A stretch of 64,000 nt of DNA, taken from positions 123,331 through 187,330 of the forward strand of contig NZ_VOIQ01000006.1 of the NCBI RefSeq assembly GCF_010470675.1, given 5' to 3'. Shown piece by piece: positions 16,559 through 26,112 of this stretch. The position numbers were made by a program, and so were the translations under genes. Position 1 is the first letter of the stretch; each line of letters begins with the position of its first letter. Origin of the DNA: Desulfovibrio sp. JC010 (lineage in GTDB: Bacteria; Desulfobacterota; Desulfovibrionia; Desulfovibrionales; Desulfovibrionaceae). The notes beneath the pieces are model-generated. The model was not told the origin of the DNA and did not search any database. It was given only the letters and a program-made list of their open reading frames with translations.

Positions 16559-17449
16559 TCAACTCAAACGTGGAACAAGCGCACGCGCAGTGTCAATCAA
16601 GTTCCCTATGGCCGGAAAGTCTGACGATTTCATGTAGACCAGATGCAGTTCAATAGCCGGAAATTTTCCGGTCAACCTTTTGAAAACCACCCCATGCGGT
16701 TTTCGGCGGGCCATGCTCTCAGGCACAATACCGATGCCGATCCGGGCAGCCACAAGGGCTACGGTGGCACTTTTCCTAGCCGCCTGCTGCACCACATCCG
16801 GCACGAATCCGGCATCTGCGAACACCCTCATCCATTCATCATAAAGCCGGGGCTGACTTTCGCGCGGAAAAAAAATAAAAGGCTCCCCGGCCAGCTCGGA
16901 TATATCCACACTCTTCTTCCCACACAACCGATGCCCGGCAGGGACAGCCAGTGCGTAAGATTCCCGGTAAAAAAGCTCGCACTCAAGATCTGCGACATCA
17001 TGACGGAAAAGACGCATCACGCCGACATCAATTTCCCCGCTGCGCAGAGCGGCAAGCTGCTCGTTGGTGAACATTTCCGTCAATCCTAATTTTACACCGG
17101 GGAACTCTTCCTTAAATTTTCGCACAATATCAGCCAGAAGCTCAAGGGACGGGCCTATGTATCCAAGCCTGAGTCGGCCTCCCTGTCCGGATGCGGCGTC
17201 CTGCAGATTCGCTTCTGCCCGTTCAATGGAACGCAGGATGGGCCGCACATCCCCAAGCAATGATTCCCCGGCTGCGGTCAGGGACACAGAACGTTTGTTG
17301 CGCTTGAAAAGTTTCACTCCCAGCTCATCCTCAAATTTCATTATCTGCTGACTGAGTGGGGGTTGTGAGATATGAAGCCGTTTGGCGGCACGCCCGAAGT
17401 GCAATTCCTCAGCCACGGCCAAAAAATATTTAAGCTGTCTTGTTTCCAT
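16559..17449 (-). CDS. LysR-family transcriptional regulator
   Basis: The protein has 296 residues. The winged helix-turn-helix is at 1-60 (METRQLKYFLAVAEELHFG, RAAKRLHISQPPLSQQI). The remaining part is the inducer-binding domain, with LRLGYIGPSLELLADIV and GEIDVGVMRLF. It resembles the CatM/BenM branch. It is transcribed away from the aldo/keto reductase gene, with the operator-like palindrome between them, so it most likely controls that gene and itself. The inducer is unknown. Confidence 0.92.
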   Translation of the reverse strand: METRQLKYFLAVAEELHFGRAAKRLHISQPPLSQQIMKFEDELGVKLFKRNKRSVSLTAAGESLLGDVRPILRSIERAEANLQDAASGQGGRLRLGYIGPSLELLADIVRKFKEEFPGVKLGLTEMFTNEQLAALRSGEIDVGVMRLFRHDVADLECELFYRESYALAVPAGHRLCGKKSVDISELAGEPFIFFPRESQPRLYDEWMRVFADAGFVPDVVQQAARKSATVALVAARIGIGIVPESMARRKPHGVVFKRLTGKFPAIELHLVYMKSSDFPAIGNLIDTARALVPRLS

Positions 17450-17450
17450 C

Positions 17451-17473
17451 AGTAATATCTACCAGATATTACT
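17451..17473. promoter_or_regulatory. LysR operator candidate
   Basis: This is a perfect inverted repeat, AGTAATATCT (17451-17460) and AGATATTACT (17464-17473), with a 3-base spacer. The inner part has the T-N11-A form (TATC...GATA) of LysR boxes. It begins 2 bases upstream of the LysR start codon, so binding would block the regulator's own translation start region and could act on the divergent promoter. Confidence 0.75.
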
Positions 17474-17555
17474 CTGATCAAAAAGATATATTCGACATAT
17501 TTATTTCCCGGAAATATTAATACGCTCATCCAGCAACACCAAACCGGAGATAGAT

Positions 17556-18548
17556 ATGTCTGCAAAAATAGCTTTAAAAGAACTCGGCAACAGCGAAATC
17601 AAAATTTCATCCATCGGCCTTGGCTGCATGGGCTTGAGTGAATTTTACGGCGAACCGACCTCGGAAAAGCAAGGCTGCGAACTCATCCATCACGCCCTTG
17701 ATCAGGGGGTTAATTTCTTTGATACTGCTGATATGTACGGCGACGGCCACAACGAAAATTTGCTGGCAAAAGCCCTGCACGGTCGCAGGGATGAAGCGGT
17801 AATCGCCACCAAATTCGGCATTGTGCGTGAAAACGGAGAGTATGCCCGGACCATCAGCGGAAAGCCGGAATATATCCGCAAAGCCTGCCATGAGAGCTTG
17901 CGCAGGCTGGGAACCGACTACATTGACCTTTACTACATCCACCGGGTGGATACTGACACGCCCATTGAAGAAACCGTCGGTGAAATGTCCAAGCTGGTGG
18001 AAGAGGGTAAAATCAGGGCCATCGGTATTTCCGAAGCTTCAGCGGAAACCCTGCGCAAGGCCCATGCAGTACACCCTCTTTCGGCCCTGCAATCGGAATA
18101 TTCCATGCTCACCCGCGACCCGGAACAGGAAATACTCGGCCTGACCCGTGAACTGGGAATCAGCTTTGTGCCTTACAGCCCCATCTGCCGGGGGTTGCTC
18201 AGCAACTGGAAACCCTCGGAAGATAAAACCGACTTCCGGAATCTGCTGCCCCGTTTTCAGGGCAAAGCATACGACAGCAATAAAGCAATTGCTGAGGCAC
18301 TAAGCCCGATTGCTAAGAGCAAGGGCTGCACACTGGCCCAACTATCGCTGGCATGGGTCTGCGCACAGGGCGAGAACATCATCCCTATTCCCGGAACAAC
18401 TAAAATAAAGAACCTTGATTCAAACATCGGTGCTGTTCAGGTTGAACTGAGCAGTGATGACCTCACCGCCATTGAAGGAATACTTGCAACACATAAAGTG
18501 CAGGGCAACCGCTATACGGATGAGGGCATGAAGGGTGTGAATTTGTAA
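17556..18548 (+). CDS. Aldo/keto reductase
   Basis: The protein has 330 residues and reduces aldehydes or ketones with NADPH. The (beta/alpha)8 barrel shows FFDTADMYGDGHNE (catalytic Asp and Tyr), VIATKFG (Lys) and YYIHRVD (His), the full catalytic tetrad. The C-terminal IPIPGTTKIKNLDSNIG is the coenzyme-binding end. It resembles the AKR13/YajO-like group. Divergent from a LysR gene, it probably responds to reactive carbonyls or an aromatic compound. It ends in a bidirectional terminator. Confidence 0.92.
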   Translation: MSAKIALKELGNSEIKISSIGLGCMGLSEFYGEPTSEKQGCELIHHALDQGVNFFDTADMYGDGHNENLLAKALHGRRDEAVIATKFGIVRENGEYARTISGKPEYIRKACHESLRRLGTDYIDLYYIHRVDTDTPIEETVGEMSKLVEEGKIRAIGISEASAETLRKAHAVHPLSALQSEYSMLTRDPEQEILGLTRELGISFVPYSPICRGLLSNWKPSEDKTDFRNLLPRFQGKAYDSNKAIAEALSPIAKSKGCTLAQLSLAWVCAQGENIIPIPGTTKIKNLDSNIGAVQVELSSDDLTAIEGILATHKVQGNRYTDEGMKGVNL

Positions 18549-18552
18549 TGAA

Positions 18553-18584
18553 AAGGCCCCTTCCGCAATCGCGCAAGGGGCCTT
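18553..18584. terminator. Bidirectional terminator between convergent genes
   Basis: AAGGCCCCTT (18553-18562) pairs with AAGGGGCCTT (18575-18584), with a 12-base loop. It lies between the ends of the aldo/keto reductase and cupin genes. The T tracts are short on both sides. Confidence 0.78.
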
Positions 18585-18606
18585 AATTCTTTCCGAAACT
18601 TTAATT

Positions 18607-18969
18607 CTACTGCTTAATCAAAGTCAGCAGCATCTTGAACCGCTCGCGGGCCTCAAGGCCGTGGGGAATATTCGCGGGCATGACGATTGATTCACCTGCG
18701 CCAACGTTGAAGACATCATCGCCGATGGTCACTTCGGCCACACCGTCCAACACCTGCACCATGGCATCGCCCGGCGCGCTGTGGGTGCTGATCCCCTCCC
18801 CGGCATCAAAAGCAAACAGGGTCAGGGAAATCTGCTTGACCTGTGAAAGGGTCCTGCTGACCACCTGCCCTTCTTGGTAGACAACCAGATCGGTCAGGTT
18901 CAGTACCTTGTTATGGTCAATATTCTTTATGGTTACGTTAGTAAGATCCTTAAGTTCGAAGTCAGCCAT
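18607..18969 (-). CDS. Small cupin-domain protein
   Basis: The protein has 120 residues, a single cupin barrel. HSAPGDAMVQVLDG and PANIPHGLEA carry the two short histidine motifs of the metal-binding site, though the first is reduced from the usual HxHxxxE. Members of this group bind small ligands or act as simple dioxygenases or sensors. The start at 18969 is preceded by GGAGG at 5 bases. It stands alone between terminator-bounded units, and its substrate is not evident. Confidence 0.82.
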   Translation of the reverse strand: MADFELKDLTNVTIKNIDHNKVLNLTDLVVYQEGQVVSRTLSQVKQISLTLFAFDAGEGISTHSAPGDAMVQVLDGVAEVTIGDDVFNVGAGESIVMPANIPHGLEARERFKMLLTLIKQ

Positions 18970-19080
18970 ATGAACCTCCATGTAAATGGGTCGTTTTATA
19001 TTCAGGTTGATTTTCTCAACCCCTACGGCTTATATTTCACACAAAGAGAGTAGGAATTATATGATGTAAGTCAACTTCGT

Positions 19081-22000
19081 TTATTTTTCCCTCTCAAAAA
19101 CATAATACCCCACCGGAATAACCAGCAGCGTAAACAGGGTGGAGGCAAAAAGCCCGAAGATGAGTGCCCATGCCAGACCGGAAAAGATCGGGTCGAGGGT
19201 AATGGGCCATGCGCCGAGGGCGGTGGTTGCCGCAGTGAGCGCGATGGGCCGCAGCCGCACTGAACCGGATTTGATAATTGCAGCCTTGAGGTCCATGCCC
19301 TCGGCAACGGACTTGCGGATGAAGTCGATGAGCACCAGCGAGTTGCGAATAACGATACCGCCCAGCGCGATCATGCCGATCATGCCGGTGGCGGTGAAAA
19401 ATACCGGATCGGCAAAAGCTTCACCGACCACGCCCTGTACGGTCCCGGCACTGACCGCATTAAGCAGCCAGAATCCGGGCATGATGCCCAGCAGGGTCAA
19501 CGGAATGGCGCACATGATCAAAAGCGGCATGCCGAATGATCCGGTTTCCACAATGAGCAGAATATAGATGCCCAGCAGGGCCGCGCCAAAGGCAAGTCCG
19601 AGGTCACGGAAGACATCAAGCGTGATCTGCCACTCGCCCTCTCCGGCCCAGTCGGACCAGATAAACGGGGGCAGCGGGTCCTGCTTAAACCGGGATTGCA
19701 TGTCGATGATGGCCTCACCCGGAGCGCGCCCGGCCATTTCCGCAAACACGTAGACCACGCGCTTGAGATTCTTGTGGTAAACGGGCTGTTCGCGGCTGAT
19801 TTCAACCAGAGTCCCCAATTCGGCCAGCGGAACTGAATTGCCGTCCATGGTCCGAACCTTTAGCTGTTCAAGAGAGGACACATCCGCCCGGCGTAAGAGC
19901 GGCAGGATGAGCCGCACCGGAAGGGGATTGCGCTCGCCCTGCTCGTGCACCGTAGCCGGAACCATGCCCGAAAGGGCCATCTGCAAGGTATTGACCACGT
20001 CACGGGCACTGACCCCGTGCAGGGCCGCCTTTTCCTTATCGAGCACAAAATCGACCATGGTCTGGCCGGCCTCGGTGGAAGTGTCGATGTCCACCACGCC
20101 GGGTTCCTGTTTCATGGCCTGCGCAATCTGCTCTGCCCCTTCAATGAGTGCGGAATAGGGACGGTCCTCGGCCCCGTAAACCTCGGTGGTAATGGTTGAA
20201 ATCACCGGAGGTCCGGGTGGGGATTCCACGATTTTGATATTGGCTTTATTACGGGAAGCCACCTGCTCCAATTCATTACGCAAACGGAGCACAATGGCGT
20301 GGCTCTGCTCTTCACGCAGGGACTTGTCCGCAAGGTTAACCCGGATATCGGCCATATGGCCGCCCTCGCGCCAATAGTAATGACGGACCAGCCCGTTAAA
20401 ATCCATGGGCGAGGGTTCTCCGGCATAAGTCACGTAATTGGTCACCTCAGGCACGGTTTTGAGGACCTGCTCCAGCTCACGGACCACCCGGTCGGTCTGT
20501 TCAAGGGGTGTACCTTCATCCATGTCGATGACGATCTGGAATTCATTCTTGTTGTCAAAGGGCAGCATCTTGAGCGGCACCAGCCGCAGTCCGGCCAGAG
20601 CCATGGAAAAAACCAGCCCGATTACAATCACCCCCATCAGCATCCAGCGACGTGCGCGGGATTCCAGAAACGGGGTGATTACCTTGGTATACATGGACTC
20701 AATACGGCCCGTCCCGGATGCGGCAGCCAGATCTCCGGGCTGCAGATTCCTGAGCAGCCGAAAAGCCAGCCACGGTACAATGGTCAGGGCGCAGACAGTG
20801 GAAAAAGTCACCGTCAGCGGCACATTGGCGGCCATGGGCGCCATGTACGGTCCCATCATCCCGGTGATGAAAAATAGCGGCACAAACGAGACAATGATTG
20901 CCAGTGTGGACATGATAACCGGGGGCAGGACCTCGGAAACCGCATCAAGGGTTGCCTCGGACGGTTTCTTCTTTTTCATGAGGATATGCCGCTGGATGTT
21001 GTCCACATTGGTTATGGGATCATCCACCACCAGACCGAGGGAAAGGATGAGCGCGAACAGGGTGACCCGGTTGATGGTGTAGCCGAGCAGGTAGTTGACG
21101 AACAGGGCCAGCGAAAAACTGATCGGCACGGCAAGGGCCACAACTGCGGCCTCGCGCCAGCCGAGAGTCAGGGCCAGCAGGACGACCACCGTAATCACGG
21201 CAAATCCCAGCGAACCGAGCAGTTCGTCCACCTTGGCGTCTGCGGTCTTGCCGTAATCGCGGGTGACTTCCACTTCGATTCCGGCAGGCAGGATAGCCGT
21301 TTTCAGTTGCTCCATGCGTTCAAGCACGGCCTCGGCCACCTTGACCGCGTTGGTCCCTTTTTTCTTGGAAAAGGCAATGGTCACCGCTGGTCGGGCCCCC
21401 TGTTCCGGGTCCTGTCCGGTTTGCGTCAGGTACATGCGAGAAAAACCGATCCGCGAATATGAATCCGCTTCCTGCGGGCCATCGATGACTTCAGCCACAT
21501 CACGCAGATAGACCGGGCGGGAATTGAACACCCCGACCACCAGATTACGCACATCAGCCGCATCTTCGAGAAAAGAATTGGCGGAGACGATGATCTCACG
21601 GTTGCCCGAAAGCACTGATCCGGCCACTGCGGACTGGTCCGCACCTTGGAGAGCCGCTCCGATTTCCAGCGGGGAAATATTGAATCCGGCCATGCGCTCA
21701 GGCAGCAGTTCCACCCGCACCTCACGGGAACGCCCGGAGACAAGGGAAACCCGGGAAAGGTCTTCCACCTCGGCCAGCCGGGAAACCAGTTCTTCAGCCA
21801 CCCGGCGCAATTCAAAATCAGAAATATCAGCCCGGCCATCAGCCGGATAAAGGGTCAGGGCCACAATGGGTACATCGTCAATTTCAACAGGCTTGATCAC
21901 CCAGTTTGAGACAATCCCCGGGGCCATGTCTGTGTTTTTTGCAATGGCGTTGTGCAGTTTGATCAGGGATTCCTCGCGGTCCTCGCCCACATAAAACCGG

Positions 22001-22317
22001 ACTGTAACCATGGAAGAATCGCGCCGGGAAACGGAGTAAACATACTCCACCCCGTCAATCTGCCAGAGAATCCTTTCCAGCGGAGTGGTGATCAGCTTCT
22101 CAATCTCCTCCACTCCGGCGCCGGGAGCCTGCACCATGATATCGGCCATGGGGACTACAATCTGAGGCTCCTCCTCACGCGGGGTCAGCTGCACAGCAGC
22201 CACGCCCAGCAAAAGCGCAGCGATAACCAGCACCACAGTCAGCTTGGAATGCAGAAAAAAACGGACCGCCGATGCGATCAACCCCTGTGCCTGTTCAGGA
22301 TTTGCTGGAGCAGACAT
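19081..22317 (-). CDS. RND-family efflux permease
   Basis: The protein has 1078 residues and is an inner-membrane proton-driven exporter. The N-terminal helix (SKLTVVLVIAALLLGVAAV) is followed by a porter loop with TPREEEPQIVVPM and TTPLERILWQIDGVE. The proton-relay pair lies in LGLVVDDPITNVDN. A second repeat starts near residue 540, and the C-terminus has four or five further helices. The gene starts inside the stop of the adaptor gene (TAATG). No outer-membrane factor is encoded nearby, so a TolC-like partner from elsewhere is needed. The substrates are unknown. Confidence 0.92.
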   Translation of the reverse strand: MSAPANPEQAQGLIASAVRFFLHSKLTVVLVIAALLLGVAAVQLTPREEEPQIVVPMADIMVQAPGAGVEEIEKLITTPLERILWQIDGVEYVYSVSRRDSSMVTVRFYVGEDREESLIKLHNAIAKNTDMAPGIVSNWVIKPVEIDDVPIVALTLYPADGRADISDFELRRVAEELVSRLAEVEDLSRVSLVSGRSREVRVELLPERMAGFNISPLEIGAALQGADQSAVAGSVLSGNREIIVSANSFLEDAADVRNLVVGVFNSRPVYLRDVAEVIDGPQEADSYSRIGFSRMYLTQTGQDPEQGARPAVTIAFSKKKGTNAVKVAEAVLERMEQLKTAILPAGIEVEVTRDYGKTADAKVDELLGSLGFAVITVVVLLALTLGWREAAVVALAVPISFSLALFVNYLLGYTINRVTLFALILSLGLVVDDPITNVDNIQRHILMKKKKPSEATLDAVSEVLPPVIMSTLAIIVSFVPLFFITGMMGPYMAPMAANVPLTVTFSTVCALTIVPWLAFRLLRNLQPGDLAAASGTGRIESMYTKVITPFLESRARRWMLMGVIVIGLVFSMALAGLRLVPLKMLPFDNKNEFQIVIDMDEGTPLEQTDRVVRELEQVLKTVPEVTNYVTYAGEPSPMDFNGLVRHYYWREGGHMADIRVNLADKSLREEQSHAIVLRLRNELEQVASRNKANIKIVESPPGPPVISTITTEVYGAEDRPYSALIEGAEQIAQAMKQEPGVVDIDTSTEAGQTMVDFVLDKEKAALHGVSARDVVNTLQMALSGMVPATVHEQGERNPLPVRLILPLLRRADVSSLEQLKVRTMDGNSVPLAELGTLVEISREQPVYHKNLKRVVYVFAEMAGRAPGEAIIDMQSRFKQDPLPPFIWSDWAGEGEWQITLDVFRDLGLAFGAALLGIYILLIVETGSFGMPLLIMCAIPLTLLGIMPGFWLLNAVSAGTVQGVVGEAFADPVFFTATGMIGMIALGGIVIRNSLVLIDFIRKSVAEGMDLKAAIIKSGSVRLRPIALTAATTALGAWPITLDPIFSGLAWALIFGLFASTLFTLLVIPVGYYVFEREK

Positions 22318-23474
22318 TATTGCTGCCCTCCGGCTGCGGAAAGTCCAAAGCCCACGGTTTCATTGCCGCTAAGCCCGGATAGGATTTCCAGCTTGCTGCC
22401 GTGCCCAGCACCGCTGCGCACATAAACCGGCTCCCAGTTTTCGCCGCTCTGCACCAGTACGGTTTCAAGCTGCCCCACACGGGAAACAGCTTTGGCCGGA
22501 ACCAGCACAACTTCCTTCTCGCTTACGGGAATGAGCAGCCGCCCGAACATACCGGGATAAAGTCCGGGCAGAGGATCAAGCCCGGCTTTGACCAGAAAGG
22601 TGCGGGTCAGTGGATCAGCAGAAGGAACTACCTCCTCCACCACTGCTTCGGCCCGCTCGCCGAGAGCCTGAATGTCCACCCCAAGCTTCTGTCCGATGCG
22701 CACCTGCCCGATAACGCCCTCACGAACAAGGGCCTCCAGACGCAGGGCACCCCCGGTCTGAATGAGCATGAGCGGTTTGCCGGGAAAAGCCAGATCACCG
22801 GGTTCGACCATGCGCTTGGCCACCTCGCCGTCTGCCTGAGCGGTTATGGCGGTGTAGCCGAGGTTGATCCGCGCACCTTCCACACCCTTACGGGCCTGCC
22901 TGACTCCGGCAGAAGCAGCATCCAGACCGTCCCCGGCCTGAGCCAGTGCAGCCTTGGCCTTAAGGTAATTTGCCTCCACGCGGTCAAGTTCGTCCTGCGT
23001 GGCGACCTTGTCGGCAAAAAGTTTTTTCATCCGCTTCCACGTTGCCGTGGCCGTATCCGACTCAGCCTTGGCCGCATTAATGGCCTCACGGGCCTGACGT
23101 TCGGCAGCCTGCGCAGACTGAAGACCCTGCTGTGCGCTTTCAAGACGGGTCTTGAATTCCCTGTTGTCCAGCACGATAAGCTTGTCGCCCTTACGCACCT
23201 TCTGCCCGGAGCGGACCAGCACCTTGAGCACCTTTCCGGTAACCTGCGCTTCAATGGAAGCTTCAGTCTCAGGACGGACAGTCCCAACTGCTTCGTAAAC
23301 AACCGGAACAGAGACCAGCTCGGCAACAGCCCTACGCGCGGGAGCATCCCCGCTGCGGGCTGAGACGATACGTCCCTGTTCAATCACCCCGGACTTGAAT
23401 GAACCACTCATCCAGAGCACCAGAAGCATTATAACTGCACCCAACATAGCAACAAGAATACATTTTTTAGTCAT
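22317..23474 (-). CDS. RND periplasmic adaptor (membrane fusion protein)
   Basis: The protein has 385 residues. An N-terminal membrane anchor (ILVAMLGAVIMLLVLWMSG) precedes a lipoyl half (EASIEAQVTGKVLKVLV), a long alpha-hairpin (about 110-215, rich in Ala, Gln, Lys and Glu), the second lipoyl half (AQADGEVAKRMVEPGDL) and the beta-barrel. This is the AcrA-type layout. GGAGC lies 5 bases before the ATG. It bridges the permease encoded downstream to an outer-membrane channel. Confidence 0.92.
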   Translation of the reverse strand: MTKKCILVAMLGAVIMLLVLWMSGSFKSGVIEQGRIVSARSGDAPARRAVAELVSVPVVYEAVGTVRPETEASIEAQVTGKVLKVLVRSGQKVRKGDKLIVLDNREFKTRLESAQQGLQSAQAAERQAREAINAAKAESDTATATWKRMKKLFADKVATQDELDRVEANYLKAKAALAQAGDGLDAASAGVRQARKGVEGARINLGYTAITAQADGEVAKRMVEPGDLAFPGKPLMLIQTGGALRLEALVREGVIGQVRIGQKLGVDIQALGERAEAVVEEVVPSADPLTRTFLVKAGLDPLPGLYPGMFGRLLIPVSEKEVVLVPAKAVSRVGQLETVLVQSGENWEPVYVRSGAGHGSKLEILSGLSGNETVGFGLSAAGGQQ

Positions 23475-23734
23475 AACCAGCTCCGGAACGATCTGTATAA
23501 TAAACAGACGATATAAATATCAGACAACAATCCAATTTTTCCCTTATTAAATCACCTATACAATCCTTAACCTGCTGTTTCAATTACAATCATTTGGCAT
23601 AACAAAAACAATGCATTTCCAATTGGACACCTATTAAGAAAAAAAAGCGACAACTAATTCACAATACATGCTTTTTTTTGTATCGTGCCAATGTTTCCCA
23701 TTAGCTTGAGTGTAAATATCTTTTCGGAGAACAG
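23475..23734. other. Divergent intergenic region between adaptor and sensor kinase
   Basis: These 260 bases should hold the promoters of the RND operon (minus) and the kinase (plus). A weak inverted pair, TCTGT and ACAGA, around 23490-23506 could be an operator. A_n-GC and GC-T_n tracts at 23639-23648 and 23670-23679 could pair across a 21-base loop. Neither is convincing alone. Confidence 0.35.
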
Positions 23735-26050
23735 ATGAAAGATCAGGAAATAAAAAATACACCCAAAGAGCTGGAGTACAGCGAAGAACGATATCGCAGG
23801 CTTGCGGATGCGACATTCGAGTCAATTTTCATTTCAGACAAAGGGATCTGTCTTGAGCAAAACAGTACAGCCCAGCGTATGTTCGGCTATACTGACGATG
23901 AAGCAGTCGGCCGGGCCGGGACCGAGTGGATTGTCCCCGAAGACCGGGAAACGGTTATACAAAATATCCTGAACAACTATGAAGAACCGTATGAGGTCAC
24001 GGCCCTGCGCAAGGACGGAACAACCTTTCACTGCGAAATACAGGGCCGCACTATTCATGAAGGGGAGAAGACTCTTCGCGTAACAGCATTGCGGGATATA
24101 AGCGCACGTAAAAGAGCCGAAGAGCAGATGCGCGACAGTGAGCACCGCCACCGCCTCATTTTTGAACACTCTCCGCACGGAATGATCCGTTTTGACAAAA
24201 CCGGAACCATCATTGACTGCAACCGAAAATTTATCGAACTCATGGGGGCAGACAAAGAAAAGCTGATCGGTTTCAATTCCATCAGGCACAGCAACCCCAA
24301 GATGAGTGCCGCCGTAAAAAAAGCAACGCAAGGCCAAACATCAGAATACGAAGATTTTTATACCTCTGTAACCGGAAACAAAACCAGCTATATCCGGGCA
24401 GTATTCAACCCGGTGGAAAAGGGGGCAAATCCCACTGAAGTAATCGCCTCACTGGAAGACATCACCGCCCGCAGACAAATGGAAAAAAATCTGGCCAAAA
24501 CCGAGTCCCGCTTCAAGACCATCGCTGAAAATTCCAAAGACCTCATCTACCGCTTTTCAGTACCGAACAAAAAATTTGAATACGTCAGCCCTTCCTGTCT
24601 GGACATAACCGGTTTTCCGCCCGGAACTTTTTATGAAAATTCCCAATTTTTCTTTGACCTGATCCATCCCGATTTTCAGGATTTCATGCACCAGCAATGG
24701 CTTGATATGGCCTACGGAAAGATGGAACCCCTTGTGGAATACCGTATCATTGACCGCTACGGTAAAACAAAATGGCTGCAGCAAAGCAACGTCCCCCTTT
24801 ATGACAAAAAGGGCAATCCTGTCAGAGTGGAAGGCATTGTCCGCGATGTGACAGAACTCAAAAACGCTCTTGAACGGGTTGAGCAGGAGCGGGCAAGAGC
24901 AGAAGCAGCCAGCAATACTAAATCTGAATTTCTGGCTAACATGAGCCATGAGATCCGCACCCCGCTGAACGGGATCATGGGCATGCTGCAACTCATGGAC
25001 GCAGATGAGCCTCCGGCACAGCAGGGCGAATACATCAACGCGGCAATGCAGGCTTCCAGAAGATTGAACAACGTTCTTTCGGACATTCTTGATCTGGCCC
25101 GGGTGGAAGCGGGCAAACTTTCCCTCTGCTACAGGGAATTCAATCCGGCAGAAGAGCTGAAGCATGTCTTCGAGCTTTTCGAAGTCACCTCGCGCCATTC
25201 CGGGGTCAAACTGGAGCTGAGACTGGCCGCGGACCTTCCCCGCACCGTAATCGGTGATTCAGCACGACTACAGCAGATTCTTACCAATATTGTCGGCAAT
25301 GCCCTGAAATTCACCCATGATGGACATGTTGTGATTGATGCGATCCTACTGCCCCATTTTTCCGACGGGAAGAGCCATCTGCTGTTCTCGGTGGAAGACA
25401 CCGGAGTGGGCATCCCCGAAAACAAAATGGATGTGCTTTTTCAATCCTTCACTCAAGTAAATCAGGGATACACCCGCCAGTATCAGGGGGCCGGACTGGG
25501 ACTTTCCATCTGCAAGAGGCTGGTAGAACTGATGGACGGGAGCATCTCCATTGAAAGCACTGCCGGCGAGGGCACTACTTTCCATGTTTCCATTCCTTTT
25601 GCCCTGCCGGAAAGCGAAAAACTTTTCCCCGAAGAAAGAGACGCCGAACCGAAAATTATCTCTTCTTTCGAGCAATACCGGATTCTTGTGGCAGAAGACG
25701 AGAAGATTAACAGGCTTTACACCAAACGGTATCTGGAACAGCTCGGGTTCACAGTGGAAACAGTCACTGACGGACAACAGGTTGTGGATAAATTATTCTA
25801 CGAAGATTTCAATCTGGTACTCATGGATGTGCAGATGCCGGTAAGGAACGGCCTTGAAGCAACAGAAGCCATCCGTATGGGGGAGGCGGGGGCGCACAAC
25901 AAACGAATCCCCATAATCGCCATTACCGCCTACGCCATGCAGGGTGACCGAGACCAGTTTATTGAAAAAGGGATGGACGATTACATTGCCAAGCCGGTGG
26001 AAGAAGAGGAGCTGCGCAAGGTAATCCTTAAAATATTGCAACTCAGCTGA
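23735..26050 (+). CDS. Hybrid sensor histidine kinase with three PAS domains
   Basis: The protein has 771 residues and no membrane segments, so it is a cytoplasmic sensor. PAS domains start near 16, 138 and 258. A HisKA domain follows with FLANMSHEIRTPLNG (His 405), then the HATPase (NIVGNALKFT, GVGIPENK, GAGLGLSI). A C-terminal receiver has ILVAEDEKINR and LMDVQMP (Asp 698). Its output would go to a separate phosphotransfer or response protein, since no effector domain is attached. GGAG lies 5 bases before the ATG. The GGDEF gene follows in the same direction. Confidence 0.92.
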   Translation: MKDQEIKNTPKELEYSEERYRRLADATFESIFISDKGICLEQNSTAQRMFGYTDDEAVGRAGTEWIVPEDRETVIQNILNNYEEPYEVTALRKDGTTFHCEIQGRTIHEGEKTLRVTALRDISARKRAEEQMRDSEHRHRLIFEHSPHGMIRFDKTGTIIDCNRKFIELMGADKEKLIGFNSIRHSNPKMSAAVKKATQGQTSEYEDFYTSVTGNKTSYIRAVFNPVEKGANPTEVIASLEDITARRQMEKNLAKTESRFKTIAENSKDLIYRFSVPNKKFEYVSPSCLDITGFPPGTFYENSQFFFDLIHPDFQDFMHQQWLDMAYGKMEPLVEYRIIDRYGKTKWLQQSNVPLYDKKGNPVRVEGIVRDVTELKNALERVEQERARAEAASNTKSEFLANMSHEIRTPLNGIMGMLQLMDADEPPAQQGEYINAAMQASRRLNNVLSDILDLARVEAGKLSLCYREFNPAEELKHVFELFEVTSRHSGVKLELRLAADLPRTVIGDSARLQQILTNIVGNALKFTHDGHVVIDAILLPHFSDGKSHLLFSVEDTGVGIPENKMDVLFQSFTQVNQGYTRQYQGAGLGLSICKRLVELMDGSISIESTAGEGTTFHVSIPFALPESEKLFPEERDAEPKIISSFEQYRILVAEDEKINRLYTKRYLEQLGFTVETVTDGQQVVDKLFYEDFNLVLMDVQMPVRNGLEATEAIRMGEAGAHNKRIPIIAITAYAMQGDRDQFIEKGMDDYIAKPVEEEELRKVILKILQLS

Positions 26051-26112
26051 GATCATATCCGGCAATTGCGTAGACCAGACTAACAAGCAACCTGACTGAA
26101 TTACGGATTTTT

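Noticed and set aside
22401-23363. A 320-residue open frame on the plus strand opposite the RND adaptor gene
   Set aside because: The adaptor gene on the minus strand has clear lipoyl and hairpin domains. The plus-strand frame has none and looks like a codon-bias shadow.
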